Of a stretch of 42,073 nucleotides of DNA, positions 17,503 through 24,769 are shown piece after piece. Numbering within the stretch: the first letter of the stretch is position 1; every line of letters starts with the position of its first letter. The notes beneath the pieces are model-generated. The model was not told where the DNA came from, did no database searches, and saw only the letters and a program-made list of their open reading frames with translations. The stretch spans positions 1-42,073 of the forward strand of contig JBIOWF010000368.1 in assembly GCA_044868295.1 (NCBI GenBank), written 5' to 3'. This DNA comes from JBIOWF01 sp044868295 (GTDB lineage: Bacteria > Actinomycetota > Actinomycetes > Streptosporangiales > Streptosporangiaceae). Position numbers and translations under genes: made by a program.

Positions 17503-17625
17503 GTGTCTGAGTTCCTGGCTTCAGTGCTCGCCAAAGCGGCGTTCATGCTCCTGGAGGCCCTGATCATGCGGCTCGTCCAGTCTTTCGTCATGTCGGGACT
17601 CCGCCCGATGGGCCAGCCGGTCTGA
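17503..17625 (+). CDS. Possible small hydrophobic peptide (40 aa)
   Basis: GTG 17503 opens a 40-codon frame: SEFLASVLAKAAFMLLEAL, IMRLVQSFVMSGLR, PMGQPV, stop TGA at 17625. The peptide is one amphipathic to hydrophobic helix with a few basic residues, a composition unlikely for random GC-rich sequence. TGAGG lies nine bases upstream. An AT-rich stretch (about 17430-17470) ahead of it may be its promoter, and a hairpin follows the stop. It could be a membrane peptide belonging to the pump operon or a free-standing gene. I do not recognise a family with certainty. Confidence 0.45.
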   Translation: MSEFLASVLAKAAFMLLEALIMRLVQSFVMSGLRPMGQPV

Positions 17626-17632
17626 CGCGATC

Positions 17633-17657
17633 GTCGTGGGATAGGATCTCCCACGAC
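17633..17657 (+). terminator. Hairpin after the small ORF
   Basis: GTCGTGGGA (17633-17641) and TCCCACGAC (17649-17657) form a perfect 9-bp stem with a 7-base loop eight bases after the stop at 17625. There is no U tract, which is common for actinobacterial terminators. It lies just 5' of the riboswitch core and could instead belong to that RNA. Confidence 0.45.
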
Positions 17658-17660
17658 AGC

Positions 17661-17797
17661 ACCTAGGGTTCCGCCGTCGCCTCGCGCCCGCCAAGCGGGC
17701 TGACCTCCATTCGAAGAGGCACGGGTCCGGTCCGAGCGGTGCCTCGGCTCCCCTCCGATGGGGAACCGCCATCTGACGGGACAAAAGCCTGGAGGAT
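17661..17797 (+). promoter_or_regulatory. ykkC class riboswitch (guanidine-I type)
   Basis: Three conserved blocks of the ykkC leader occur in the right order and spacing: CTAGGGTTCCG at 17663-17673, ACGGGTCCGGTCCGAG at 17721-17736, and ACGGGACAAAAGCC followed by TGGAGG at 17776-17795. Between them are the expected paired elements (for example AGGCAC with GTGCCT around the middle block). Subtype 1 of this RNA binds guanidinium and turns on exporters and carboxylases. Subtype 2 versions bind ppGpp, PRPP or other ligands and differ in only a few bases. The ACGG run in the last block fits the guanidine subtype, but I cannot settle this without a covariance model. The RNA lies directly upstream of an EamA/DMT transporter, which is consistent with toxin export. 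Confidence 0.82.
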
Positions 17798-17838
17798 CCC
17801 CGCTGGCGCACGCCCTGTGCGCGGGCAGCAAAGGATCC
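17794..17838 (+). promoter_or_regulatory. Probable riboswitch expression platform hiding the ribosome-binding site
   Basis: GGATCC at 17794-17799 can pair with the identical self-complementary GGATCC at 17833-17838, which overlaps the Shine-Dalgarno AAAGGA of the transporter. The middle holds a second stem, GCGCAC with GTGCGC. The 5' strand of this hairpin also overlaps the end of the riboswitch core, so ligand binding could free the ribosome-binding site. This reading is inferred from complementarity only. Confidence 0.4.
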
Positions 17839-17841
17839 GTC

Positions 17842-18786
17842 GTGTCCGCAACCGCTGTCGTCCTGATCCTCCTCGCGGCCGTCGCCCACGCCGGCTGGAA
17901 CATCGCCGCCAAACGCGCGAGCGGCGCCGGCACGGCGTTCGTCTGGCTGAACTCGCTCGGCTCCGCCCTGCTCTACGCCCCGCTTGGGCTCTACGTCCTG
18001 GCCACCAGCGGAACGCCCCTGACCACGGTGCTGCGCACGGTCGCGCTGGCCACGGTGCTGCACGGGACCTACTTCCTCGTGTTGCAGCACGGCTACTCGG
18101 TCGGCGACATCTCCGTCGTCTACCCGCTGGCCCGAGGCACCGGGCCGCTGCTGTCCGTGATCCTCGCCGTAGCGCTGCTCGGTGAGCGCCCCGGCGTCGG
18201 CGGGCTGATCGGCGCGGGCCTCGTCGTCGCCGGAGTGATCGTCATCGGCCTGTCCAGCGGGCGCGTCCCCACCAGTGACAACGGCCCCGGCAGCGGCCCC
18301 GGCACCGCCATCCGCACCGATCTCGGCAGTGGGGCTCGCAGTGGTCATGGCAGCGGCCGGGCCCTCCTTGGAGTGGCTTATGGGCTGGCGACCGGGGTGA
18401 TCATCGCCTCCTACACTCTCTGGGACGCGCACGCCGTCACCACCTTGGCCGTGGCTCCGATTCTGCTCAGCTGGGGCACCAATGTCGGGGAAGCCCTGCT
18501 CCTCTCCCCCGTGGCCATCCGGCGGCGCGACAGGGTCGCCGAAGCCTGGCGGGCCCATTGGCGCGAGGTGCTCATAGTGTCGGTCGGCTCCCCGCTGGCG
18601 TACATCCTGGTGCTCTTCGCCATGCGGCTCGCCCCGGTGGCGCTGGTGGCGCCCGGCCGGGAGCTCAGCGTGGTGCTGGTCAGCCTGGCCGGGTGGCTGA
18701 TGTTCCGGGAACCGGCCCCCTACCCTCGCCTCGTCGGCGCGGCCGTCGTCCTGGGCGGTGTCGCACTGCTCGCGCTGTCCAGATAG
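17842..18786 (+). CDS. EamA/DMT family transporter under the ykkC riboswitch
   Basis: 314 residues from GTG 17842, with AAAGGA six bases upstream. Earlier ATG 17758 is rejected because it lies inside the riboswitch. About ten membrane segments are visible in two EamA halves: the first contains AHAGWNIAAKRASGAGTAFVW and YSVGDISVVYPLARGTGPLL, the second GLATGVIIASYTLWDAHAV and MRLAPVALVAPGRELSVVL. A hydrophilic Gly/Ser-rich linker (about residues 160-185) separates them. Drug/metabolite exporters of this type move small organic compounds. The riboswitch suggests guanidine or a related guanidino compound as substrate; this rests on context, since the best-proven guanidinium exporters are the smaller SMR proteins. 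Confidence 0.88.
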   Translation: MSATAVVLILLAAVAHAGWNIAAKRASGAGTAFVWLNSLGSALLYAPLGLYVLATSGTPLTTVLRTVALATVLHGTYFLVLQHGYSVGDISVVYPLARGTGPLLSVILAVALLGERPGVGGLIGAGLVVAGVIVIGLSSGRVPTSDNGPGSGPGTAIRTDLGSGARSGHGSGRALLGVAYGLATGVIIASYTLWDAHAVTTLAVAPILLSWGTNVGEALLLSPVAIRRRDRVAEAWRAHWREVLIVSVGSPLAYILVLFAMRLAPVALVAPGRELSVVLVSLAGWLMFREPAPYPRLVGAAVVLGGVALLALSR

Positions 18787-18891
18787 CGGAACCACGCAAA
18801 CCGCGCCTTGAAACATGACCGCAAGCCGAAAAAGCACTACCTGCGCATTGTTCCCAACCCTACCGCCTTACTGGCGAGAACCGCTTCACAT

Positions 18892-19157
18892 AGGACCATC
18901 CCCGCGTGCGCGGGGAGCACAAGGAAGGCAATATCTTCTGGCTTAACGACCTGGGACCATCCCCGCGTGCGCGGAGAGCACGAACGGCTTGCTCCAATAA
19001 ACGACATCGCTTAGGGACCATCCCCGTGTGCGCGGAGAGCACGAGCTGTAGACCGGAGTGCGAGTCTGCTCTCCGGGACCATCCCCGCGCGGGGATGGTC
19101 CCAAGGAGAGATCAGTGATCGTCGAAGACGAGAAGTGCTCCCCGCGCACGCGGGGAT
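18892..19157. CRISPR. CRISPR remnant, two array pieces head to head (type I-E-like repeats)
   Basis: Repeats of the form GGGACCATCCCCGCG then TGCGCGGGGAGCAC (29 bp) lie at 18892-18920, 18953-18981 and 19014-19042, with small differences (GGAG for GGGG in the second and third; GTGTG in the third). The spacers 18921-18952, 18982-19013 and 19043-19074 are all 32 bp. A fourth repeat begins at 19075, but after its first half the sequence turns into the mirror half of an inverted repeat (19089-19102). Another 32-bp spacer follows (19103-19134), then an inverted partial repeat at 19135-19157 (GTGCTCCCCGCGCACGCGGGGAT). By analogy with E. coli I-E repeats, the canonical transcript direction is minus for the first three spacers and plus for the last. 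No cas gene lies in this window, and the repeat copies are degenerate at both ends. Confidence 0.9.
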
Positions 19158-19193
19158 ACGCGTCGAAGCATGGACATAGCCCAGCGGGACGCG

Positions 19194-20168
19194 TTACAGG
19201 TCTAGGACGAGCTTCGGGCCGAGGCAGCGGGAGACGCAGATCATCATGGTCTCGCCGGCTGCCCGCTCCTCGTCAGTCAGCAGGGAGTCCCGGTGGTCGG
19301 GGGTACCCTCGATGACGTCCGTCTCACACGTGCCACACGTCCCCTCGCGGCAGGAGGACAGAACCTGTACGCCCGCGGCTTCCACCGCGTCGAGGATACT
19401 GGACCCGGAGGGCACGGTGAGGGCCATGCCGGAGCGAGCCAGCACCAACTCGAAGGAGGCGGCGGGCAGGTCGGAGTCGAGCTCGCGCGGCCGGAATCGC
19501 TCCACCTGGAGCGCGCCCGACGGCCACGCGCGGCACCGCTCCTCCACCGCGTCGAGCAGCGGCTCGGGGCCACAGCAGTAGACGAGCGTGTCCTCCTCGG
19601 GCGTGGCGAGGTAGGCCGCGAGGTCCAGCAGGCCTGTCTCGTCCTGGGGCGCGATCCTCACCCTGTCCCCGTACGCGGCGAGCCGGTCGAGGAACGCCAT
19701 CGAGGTACGGCTCCGCCCGCCGTACAACAGGGTCCAATCCGCGCCCGCGGCCTGGGCCGCGGCGGTCATCGGCAGGATCGGCGTGATGCCGATGCCGCCC
19801 GCGACGAAGAGGTAACGCGCCGCGGGGCGCAGCGCGAAGTTGTTGCGCGGTCCCCGGACCCGGACGGCCGCTCCTTCGGAGAGGCGGTCGTGGACGTACG
19901 CCGAGCCGCCTCGCCCGGCCGGTTCGCGGAGCACCGCCACTTGCCAGGCGGAGCGGTCCCCCGGGTCGCCGCAGAGAGAGTACTGCCTGGTGAGGCCGTC
20001 ACCGAGAAGCAGGTCGACGTGCGCTCCCGGCTGCCAGGCCGGCAGTTCGCCGCCCTCGGGGTGGCGCAACGTGAGGGCGACGATGCCGTCCGCCGCCTCG
20101 TCACGGCGGCTGACGGCCAGGTCGCACTCGTGTTCCGCGGCGGCGGCCTCGCGGGAGGCACTGCTCAC
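19194..20168 (-). CDS. VanB-like oxygenase reductase (flavin, NAD, 2Fe-2S)
   Basis: 324 residues from GTG 20168 (AAGGA upstream). Domains in order: flavin-binding barrel with RQYSLCGDP (about 80), NAD-binding domain with VAGGIGITPILPM (about 150) and YCCGPEPLLD, and a C-terminal plant-type ferredoxin with SSCREGTCGTCETDV and a later CVSRC-type Cys, giving the four cluster ligands. This flavin-NAD-ferredoxin order is that of the phthalate dioxygenase reductase/VanB family, which passes electrons from NAD(P)H to a Rieske oxygenase. The partner oxygenase gene lies upstream on the same strand. The stop is 37 bp from the CRISPR remnant. Confidence 0.93.
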   Translation of the reverse strand: MSSASREAAAAEHECDLAVSRRDEAADGIVALTLRHPEGGELPAWQPGAHVDLLLGDGLTRQYSLCGDPGDRSAWQVAVLREPAGRGGSAYVHDRLSEGAAVRVRGPRNNFALRPAARYLFVAGGIGITPILPMTAAAQAAGADWTLLYGGRSRTSMAFLDRLAAYGDRVRIAPQDETGLLDLAAYLATPEEDTLVYCCGPEPLLDAVEERCRAWPSGALQVERFRPRELDSDLPAASFELVLARSGMALTVPSGSSILDAVEAAGVQVLSSCREGTCGTCETDVIEGTPDHRDSLLTDEERAAGETMMICVSRCLGPKLVLDL

Positions 20169-20202
20169 GGCCTCGTTCCTTTCGGACGGGTTCGGATCCG
20201 GG

Positions 20203-20391
20203 TCAGTGTGACGGTGCGGAGACGTCCGAGGCGGGCGGCATGTGGCCGACGGGGTGGGCCAGCATCCACTCCCACATCACGATCGGGTCCTGCTCGAAGT
20301 GCTCGGCTCCGCAGTGGCACCGGCCGGCGAGGACGTCGGTCCCGGGCACCCAGGTGATCCGGTAGACCTCGGCGGTGTACCGGCCGCTCAT
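20203..20391 (-). CDS. Small conserved-looking protein (62 aa) with CHCG motif
   Basis: The ATG at 20391 overlaps the TGA of the Rieske gene by four bases (ATGA), and the stop is 34 bp before the reductase start, so it is the middle gene of the operon. The peptide reads MSGRYTAEVYRITWVPG..., LAGRCHCGAEHFEQDPI, VMWEWMLAHPVGHMPP. Cys and His in RCHCGAEH could bind a metal, but four ligands for a zinc ribbon are not obvious. Translational coupling and codon use support a real gene. Its role is unknown; an assembly or electron-transfer helper of the oxygenase is a guess from position. Confidence 0.75.
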   Translation of the reverse strand: MSGRYTAEVYRITWVPGTDVLAGRCHCGAEHFEQDPIVMWEWMLAHPVGHMPPASDVSAPSH

Positions 20392-21473
20392 CGCGCGGCC
20401 GGAGCCACGTGGACCGGCACGGTGGCCGGGTCCCGGTCGCGGGCGCCTTCGGCGGCGAGCCGGGCGAGGATGCGGCGCGCGGCGAGACCGCCCGTGTCGA
20501 TGTTGATGCTCAGCTCCTGGTAGCCCTCGGACTCGGTGTCCAGCACCTTCTGCAGCAGGTTGAGCGCGTCGACGTCCTGGATGACGACGGTCCGGTTGAA
20601 GTCGTGGAGGAAGGTCGTGACCTCCTCGTCGTCCCGGGCGAAGTCCCGGGAGACGGCCCAGAAGTCGTACACGTGCTTGCCGGTCGACGGGGTGATCGCG
20701 TAGGTGACCTCCACGTGGAAGGCGTGGCTGTCGTCGCCGTCCGGGCCGGGCAGCACACCGACGGGAGCGATGCGGCTGTGCAGAATGTAGAGGCAGGGAG
20801 CGTGGTACTCGATGTCCTGCCAGCGGGTGATGCGGCCGTCGATGCCGGTCGAGCGGGCGTAGAACGGGGGGCATTCGGCGTCGTCCATGTGGCGGCTGAC
20901 CCGCACGACGCCCGCGCCCTCGTCGACCTCGGTCGTGATCGGGGTCTCGGCGACCTCGGGCGTCCCGATGTAGCCGCCGTGCAGGTAGGTCTCGTGCGAG
21001 AGGTCCATCAGGTTGTCGACGAGCAGACCGTAGTCGGCGTCGATCGGCTCCATCCCGCTGACCGTCGTCCACTCGGGGTCGGCCAGCCACGGCGCGCGCG
21101 GGATGTCACGCGGGTCGGCGAGCTTCGGGTCGCCGATCCACACCCACACGAACGAGTCCTGCTCGACGACGGGGTAGGAGCCGACCCGGGCCGTGCGCGG
21201 GATGCGCTTCTGGCCGGGCACGTAGACGCATGTCCCGGTCGTGTCGTAGGTGAAGCCGTGATATCCGCAGACGACGCGGTCGCCGTCGAGGCGGCTGGCC
21301 GACAGCGGGAAGCGGCGGTGCACGCAGCGGTCGGCGAGGGCGACGACCTCGCCGCTCTCCTCGGCGCGGTAGAAGGCGATCGGCTCGTTCAGGATCGTGC
21401 GCCCGAGCAGCTCACGGCCGACCTCCCGGCCGTACGCCGCGACATACCACTGGTTCCTCGCAAACTCCGTCAT
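20388..21473 (-). CDS. Rieske [2Fe-2S] aromatic oxygenase, VanA-like
   Basis: 361 residues from ATG 21473; the frame extends to 21578, but MTEFARNQWYVAAYG is the normal family start. The Rieske cluster ligands are CVHRRFPLS and CGYHGF in the N-terminal domain. The mononuclear iron site is NLMDLSHETYLH with its two His and a distant Asp in the C-terminal domain. The architecture is that of the vanillate O-demethylase/toluenesulfonate oxygenase family, which works with the class IA reductase encoded two genes downstream. Known members demethylate methoxy aromatics or hydroxylate aromatic acids; the substrate here is unknown. Probably regulated by the IclR-type gene next upstream. Confidence 0.93.
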   Translation of the reverse strand: MTEFARNQWYVAAYGREVGRELLGRTILNEPIAFYRAEESGEVVALADRCVHRRFPLSASRLDGDRVVCGYHGFTYDTTGTCVYVPGQKRIPRTARVGSYPVVEQDSFVWVWIGDPKLADPRDIPRAPWLADPEWTTVSGMEPIDADYGLLVDNLMDLSHETYLHGGYIGTPEVAETPITTEVDEGAGVVRVSRHMDDAECPPFYARSTGIDGRITRWQDIEYHAPCLYILHSRIAPVGVLPGPDGDDSHAFHVEVTYAITPSTGKHVYDFWAVSRDFARDDEEVTTFLHDFNRTVVIQDVDALNLLQKVLDTESEGYQELSINIDTGGLAARRILARLAAEGARDRDPATVPVHVAPAAR

Positions 21474-21558
21474 GGCTTCCCGTCCCTCGACAGCGTGGTC
21501 CACCGTGCCTCTTGTGTGGCACCACCTTCGCCATCCGCGCGAGTTCGCGGCAACGCTT

Positions 21559-21575
21559 CTTCCATCTGGTGGAAG
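21559..21575. promoter_or_regulatory. Inverted repeat upstream of the Rieske operon
   Basis: CTTCCA, a five-base centre and TGGAAG make a perfect 17-bp inverted repeat, 86 bp upstream of the Rieske start and between that operon and the IclR-type regulator gene. Position and symmetry suit an operator for the regulator. I see no convincing -10/-35 pair around it. Confidence 0.4.
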
Positions 21576-21726
21576 CACGAAATCAACGCCCCAAGGTCAG
21601 GGCACAGCACGGGTTGCCTGCGAGATTCCGCGCATGCGAGCGGTGCGGAAGCGTGGCGACCGGATGCCTTCCTCCGGATGCCGAGCGACGCCCTGGGCGG
21701 CCTGCCGTACGACGGGATCTCGCCGA

Positions 21727-22497
21727 TCAGCTGGATGGCGGGCGCCATCCGAGTGCGCGGGAGATGCCGCGGGCGGCGAGCCGTACGGCGGGGATCAGCA
21801 CGTGGGTGAGCGCCTCCCCGGCGGGAACGACGACGGACACCGCGGCGACCACGTCCCCGCGCGGCCCGCGCACGGGCGCGGCCACCGACAGCGCGTCTTC
21901 GGTGATCTGCCGGTCACTGACCGCGCAACCGGTGCGCCGCACCTCCGCGAGCATCCGCCGCAGCGCGGCCGGGCTGGTCACCGTGTACGGCGTGAACGCG
22001 ACGAGTTCGCCATCGCAGACCTGTTCCTGCAGCTCAGGGCTGCTGTGGGCGAGGAGCACCAGGCCGACGCCGGTCGCGTGCAGCGGCCATCGCGCACCCA
22101 CCTGGGCCAGGACGCCGACCGCGGAGTGCCCCGAGATGCGCTCGATGTAGACGACCTCCAGGCCGTCGCGCACGGCGAGCGCCACGTTCTGGTGGGTCGC
22201 CTCGTAGAGATCCTCCAGGTACGGCATGGCAGTCTGGCGGAGCCCGATTCCGCGCGGGGCCAGCGCCGCCACCTCCCACAGCCGCAGGCCGATGTGGTAG
22301 TCGCCGGACTCGTCGCGTTCCAGCGCTCCCCAGGCCGCCAGCGTGCCGACCAGCCGGTGGGCGGTGGCGAGCGGAAGGCCGGCGCGGCGGCTGATGGCGG
22401 TGAGGGAGAGCGCGGGGTTGCCGAAGTCGAACGCGTCGAGCACGGCGAGGAGGCGATCCGCCATGGATCTGTCGTCGGCCCGCCCGTCCTGCCGCAT
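21727..22497 (-). CDS. IclR family transcriptional regulator
   Basis: 256 residues from ATG 22497, with GGGAGG directly upstream. The N-terminal winged helix (SMADRLLAVLDAFDFG, LSLTAISRRAGLPLATAHRLV) is followed by the IclR effector domain (TAMPYLEDLYEATHQNVALAV, VGARWPLHATGVGLVLLAH, ...AAPVRGPRGDVVAAVSV). Regulators of this family usually respond to small aromatic or carboxylic acids and control adjacent catabolic operons. Here the Rieske-reductase operon lies 254 bp downstream on the same strand and is the likely target. Confidence 0.93.
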   Translation of the reverse strand: MRQDGRADDRSMADRLLAVLDAFDFGNPALSLTAISRRAGLPLATAHRLVGTLAAWGALERDESGDYHIGLRLWEVAALAPRGIGLRQTAMPYLEDLYEATHQNVALAVRDGLEVVYIERISGHSAVGVLAQVGARWPLHATGVGLVLLAHSSPELQEQVCDGELVAFTPYTVTSPAALRRMLAEVRRTGCAVSDRQITEDALSVAAPVRGPRGDVVAAVSVVVPAGEALTHVLIPAVRLAARGISRALGWRPPSS

Positions 22498-22629
22498 GCC
22501 GCCTCCCTGTCTGGCCGAAATCCCGGGGGTCGGCCAGAGATCTCCAGTCCGTTCAAGGTCTTGGACCCGATCCCCCCAGACTCCTAGATCACAAGAGAAC
22601 TCTCTGCCAATCCGGGCATCTCGTGACTG

Positions 22630-22739
22630 ACCCGAGATCGACGATCTATGCCATCTCTTATCAGATGAGTAGGGCCGTACTCATGCGCCCACGTGGCACG
22701 AACTCCAACATAGATATGCCCACATCAGCGGGCATATCG
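22630..22739 (+). repeat. 110-bp repeated element, copy A
   Basis: Copy A aligns without gaps to 24759-24868 with 94 of 110 identical bases by my count. It contains three inverted repeats: AGATCG-A-CGATCT at 22635-22647, ATGAGTA/TACTCAT at 22665-22684 with a 6-base centre, and GATATGCCC/GGGCATATC at 22713-22738 with an 8-base centre. It precedes the GTPase gene start by 57 bp. Confidence 0.9.
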
Positions 22740-22796
22740 TCCGGCCAGAAAGGCGATCCCCTCCGCCGTCTCCCCCATCTAGCCGCGGAGACCACC

Positions 22797-24095
22797 ATGA
22801 ATGTTGTTGCCCTCACCACCGTCGTCATCGCTCTCCTCATCGGAGGCCTGGCCGCGCTTCATCGGCGCAGGAACCGGAAGCGGAACCGGCAGAACACCGG
22901 TCCCGCGCTGGGCCAGGCGAGCATCCAGGCCGCCGTCCCCACCTTCCAGGTCGTGTCTCTCGGCCTGCCGGGCTCAGGTAAGACATTGCTGCTGGCCAGC
23001 ATGTTCCACCAGCTCAAGACCCCCACCCGGCAGAGCTATTTCCTGTCCGCGTCGCCCGCCGATGTGGCCAGGCTGACGGAGTGGTTCGCCGCGATGGCCG
23101 ACACCACCGAACCGGCTCACTGGCCGGTCGGCACCGGCCTGAGCGAGACGCGCCGCTTCACTTTCACCGTCAAGACCAAAACCGCCGATCTGCACGAGAT
23201 ACTCCGACTGGACTACCTGGAATACGCGGGCGAGCTGCTCACCCAGACCAGGCCGTCGGGCGCGGACCGGCAAGCGGACCTCTTCGCTCATGTGAGATCC
23301 GCCGACGCGCTGCTGGGGATCCTGGACGGCCATCGCATTCGCCAGCACCTTGACGGTCATCCGCGAGGCTGGGCCGAACTGGACAGGACCCTGAACATCC
23401 TCATCCCGCACATGATGAGCGCCACCTGCCCGATCAGCTTCGTCCTCACCAAGTGGGATCTGCTGACGGACCTGCACGACGACGAGGACACGCGATTGGC
23501 CATCGTGAGCGACCTGCTGATGTCCAACGACCACTTCCGGGCGCTGGTCGGCTCGCACAGCACGCATCGGGTGGTCCGACTCATCCCGGTCAGCGCCGTC
23601 GGCCGCGGGTTCGCTGAATTGGACGCCGACGGCCACGTAGTGAAGGTCCCCAGCGCGCGAGCGCAACCGACCTACGCCGACGTCCCGCTGTCCACCGTGG
23701 TTCCCGACGTCTTCGACCAGGCCGAGATGCGACTGCAGGAGGAATTCAGGGCCGACCTGGACGAGGAGATCCGCCAGCGGACCAGGCAGACCCCGCTGGA
23801 CCGGATCGCCGCGGCGTCCTCGCTGGCGGGCCGAGCGGCAGGACGTGCGCTCCTCCAGGCTCTCGGGACGCCCATGGTGGCCGTCATGGGCGACGTCCTC
23901 ATAGGGTTGTTCCTCGACTCGCGGGACAACGTCGCCGGAGATCAGCAGGCCCGGGTCGCCCGTGAGTCCGGCCAAGCCGAACATCGCGCTCAGGAGTTCC
24001 TGCAAGCACGCAAACGCGTGCTACGCGACATGCGCAGCAAGGCCGATCTGCTGGAAGGCCGGTTGCCCAGTTCTCGCCTGTCGGCGCGACGATGA
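22797..24095 (+). CDS. Membrane-anchored TRAFAC-type GTPase (conflict-system-like)
   Basis: 432 residues from ATG 22797 with CGGAGA upstream; the longer frame from 22623 is rejected because it runs through repeat element A. Residues 4-21 form a membrane anchor (VALTTVVIALLIGGLAAL) followed by a basic stretch. A P-loop GLPGSGKT occupies 56-63, a hydrophobic strand with LDYLEYAGELL sits where a Walker B/G3 is expected, TKWD at 218-221 is a good G4 motif, and IPVSAVGRG fits G5. The C-terminal about 150 residues are helical. The order and spacing suit TRAFAC-clade GTPases of the kind found in predicted actinobacterial conflict systems, rather than translation factors. Its stop overlaps the next start by four bases. 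The gene pair is bracketed by two copies of the 110-bp element. Biological role unknown. Confidence 0.82.
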   Translation: MNVVALTTVVIALLIGGLAALHRRRNRKRNRQNTGPALGQASIQAAVPTFQVVSLGLPGSGKTLLLASMFHQLKTPTRQSYFLSASPADVARLTEWFAAMADTTEPAHWPVGTGLSETRRFTFTVKTKTADLHEILRLDYLEYAGELLTQTRPSGADRQADLFAHVRSADALLGILDGHRIRQHLDGHPRGWAELDRTLNILIPHMMSATCPISFVLTKWDLLTDLHDDEDTRLAIVSDLLMSNDHFRALVGSHSTHRVVRLIPVSAVGRGFAELDADGHVVKVPSARAQPTYADVPLSTVVPDVFDQAEMRLQEEFRADLDEEIRQRTRQTPLDRIAAASSLAGRAAGRALLQALGTPMVAVMGDVLIGLFLDSRDNVAGDQQARVARESGQAEHRAQEFLQARKRVLRDMRSKADLLEGRLPSSRLSARR

Positions 24096-24769
24096 CCATG
24101 CCATCACAGGCTTGGCCCTTCCTGATCTCCCGTGGGCGCCGCGCCGGATATCGGACTCTCCTCGCGCCCCTACCCCTCCTCACCGACTACGAATACGCCG
24201 TACTCGAAGACCACGTCCAGCCGAGCGCCATCGAGGACCAGCCTGATGTGATCGATCTGGTCACCCGCGCCGGACGGCCGATCAGCGTCGTTCATGCCAC
24301 TCATCGGGTGACCGCCACCGACCTCGGCCAAAGCTCGGATCCCAAAGACGAGCACGGCCGTCCCCTGCAGTTGCTGTACGGATTCGTCTGCTCGCACGCC
24401 GGCACCCTGAAGCCCGACCAAACGGACCTGCGCGCGGCGCGGGCCGCGGCGCTCGAGGTCTACCGGCGGTTCCTCGAAGACGAAGACGAGTTTCCTCTCG
24501 GCACCGGCCGGCCGTTTCCACTCCACTCCACCTTCAAAGACCTCCCGCCACCGCCACCTGCCACGGTCATGCCCGATCGGCGACACGCGCGGCGCGGCGT
24601 GCTCGTCGTGACAGCGACAGTCCTGCTCGCCGGCATGTTCCTGCTCCTTCGGCAGGCCGATGAACCGGGCGAACACTCGCCTCCCCACATCGGATGCCCG
24701 ACCCCACTCCCACCCGCCGCGATCTGCCCCGGCCCCCTTTCGCCGCAGCCCGTGCATAACCCGAGATAG
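24092..24769 (+). CDS. Partner protein of the GTPase, C-terminal membrane segment (225 aa)
   Basis: Starts at ATG 24092 within the GTPase stop (ATGA overlap), so translation is coupled. The soluble part (about 1-165) contains AWPFLISRGRRAGYRTLLAP, LLTDYEYAVLEDHVQP and a Tyr/Arg-rich helix LEVYRRFLEDEDEF. It is followed by a proline run, basic residues and one membrane helix (GVLVVTATVLLAGMFLLL), then a proline/cysteine-bearing tail. With the tail-anchored layout it mirrors the N-anchored GTPase, so the two may meet at the membrane. The stop codon falls inside repeat element B. I do not recognise the soluble domain; a GTPase regulator or effector is only a guess from the coupling. Confidence 0.75.
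   Translation: MTMPSQAWPFLISRGRRAGYRTLLAPLPLLTDYEYAVLEDHVQPSAIEDQPDVIDLVTRAGRPISVVHATHRVTATDLGQSSDPKDEHGRPLQLLYGFVCSHAGTLKPDQTDLRAARAAALEVYRRFLEDEDEFPLGTGRPFPLHSTFKDLPPPPPATVMPDRRHARRGVLVVTATVLLAGMFLLLRQADEPGEHSPPHIGCPTPLPPAAICPGPLSPQPVHNPR

Noticed and set aside
17758..17841. Earlier ATG start for the EamA transporter
   Set aside because: It lies inside the conserved core of the ykkC riboswitch; GTG 17842 has AAAGGA in front and begins the first membrane helix.
20203..21090. 295-codon frame covering the small CHCG protein and most of the Rieske gene
   Set aside because: Only its last 62 codons make a sensible protein; the rest is an out-of-frame shadow of the oxygenase.
22623..22796. N-terminal extension of the GTPase gene
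   Set aside because: These codons coincide with repeat element A and its inverted repeats; ATG 22797 gives a normal membrane anchor with a ribosome-binding site.
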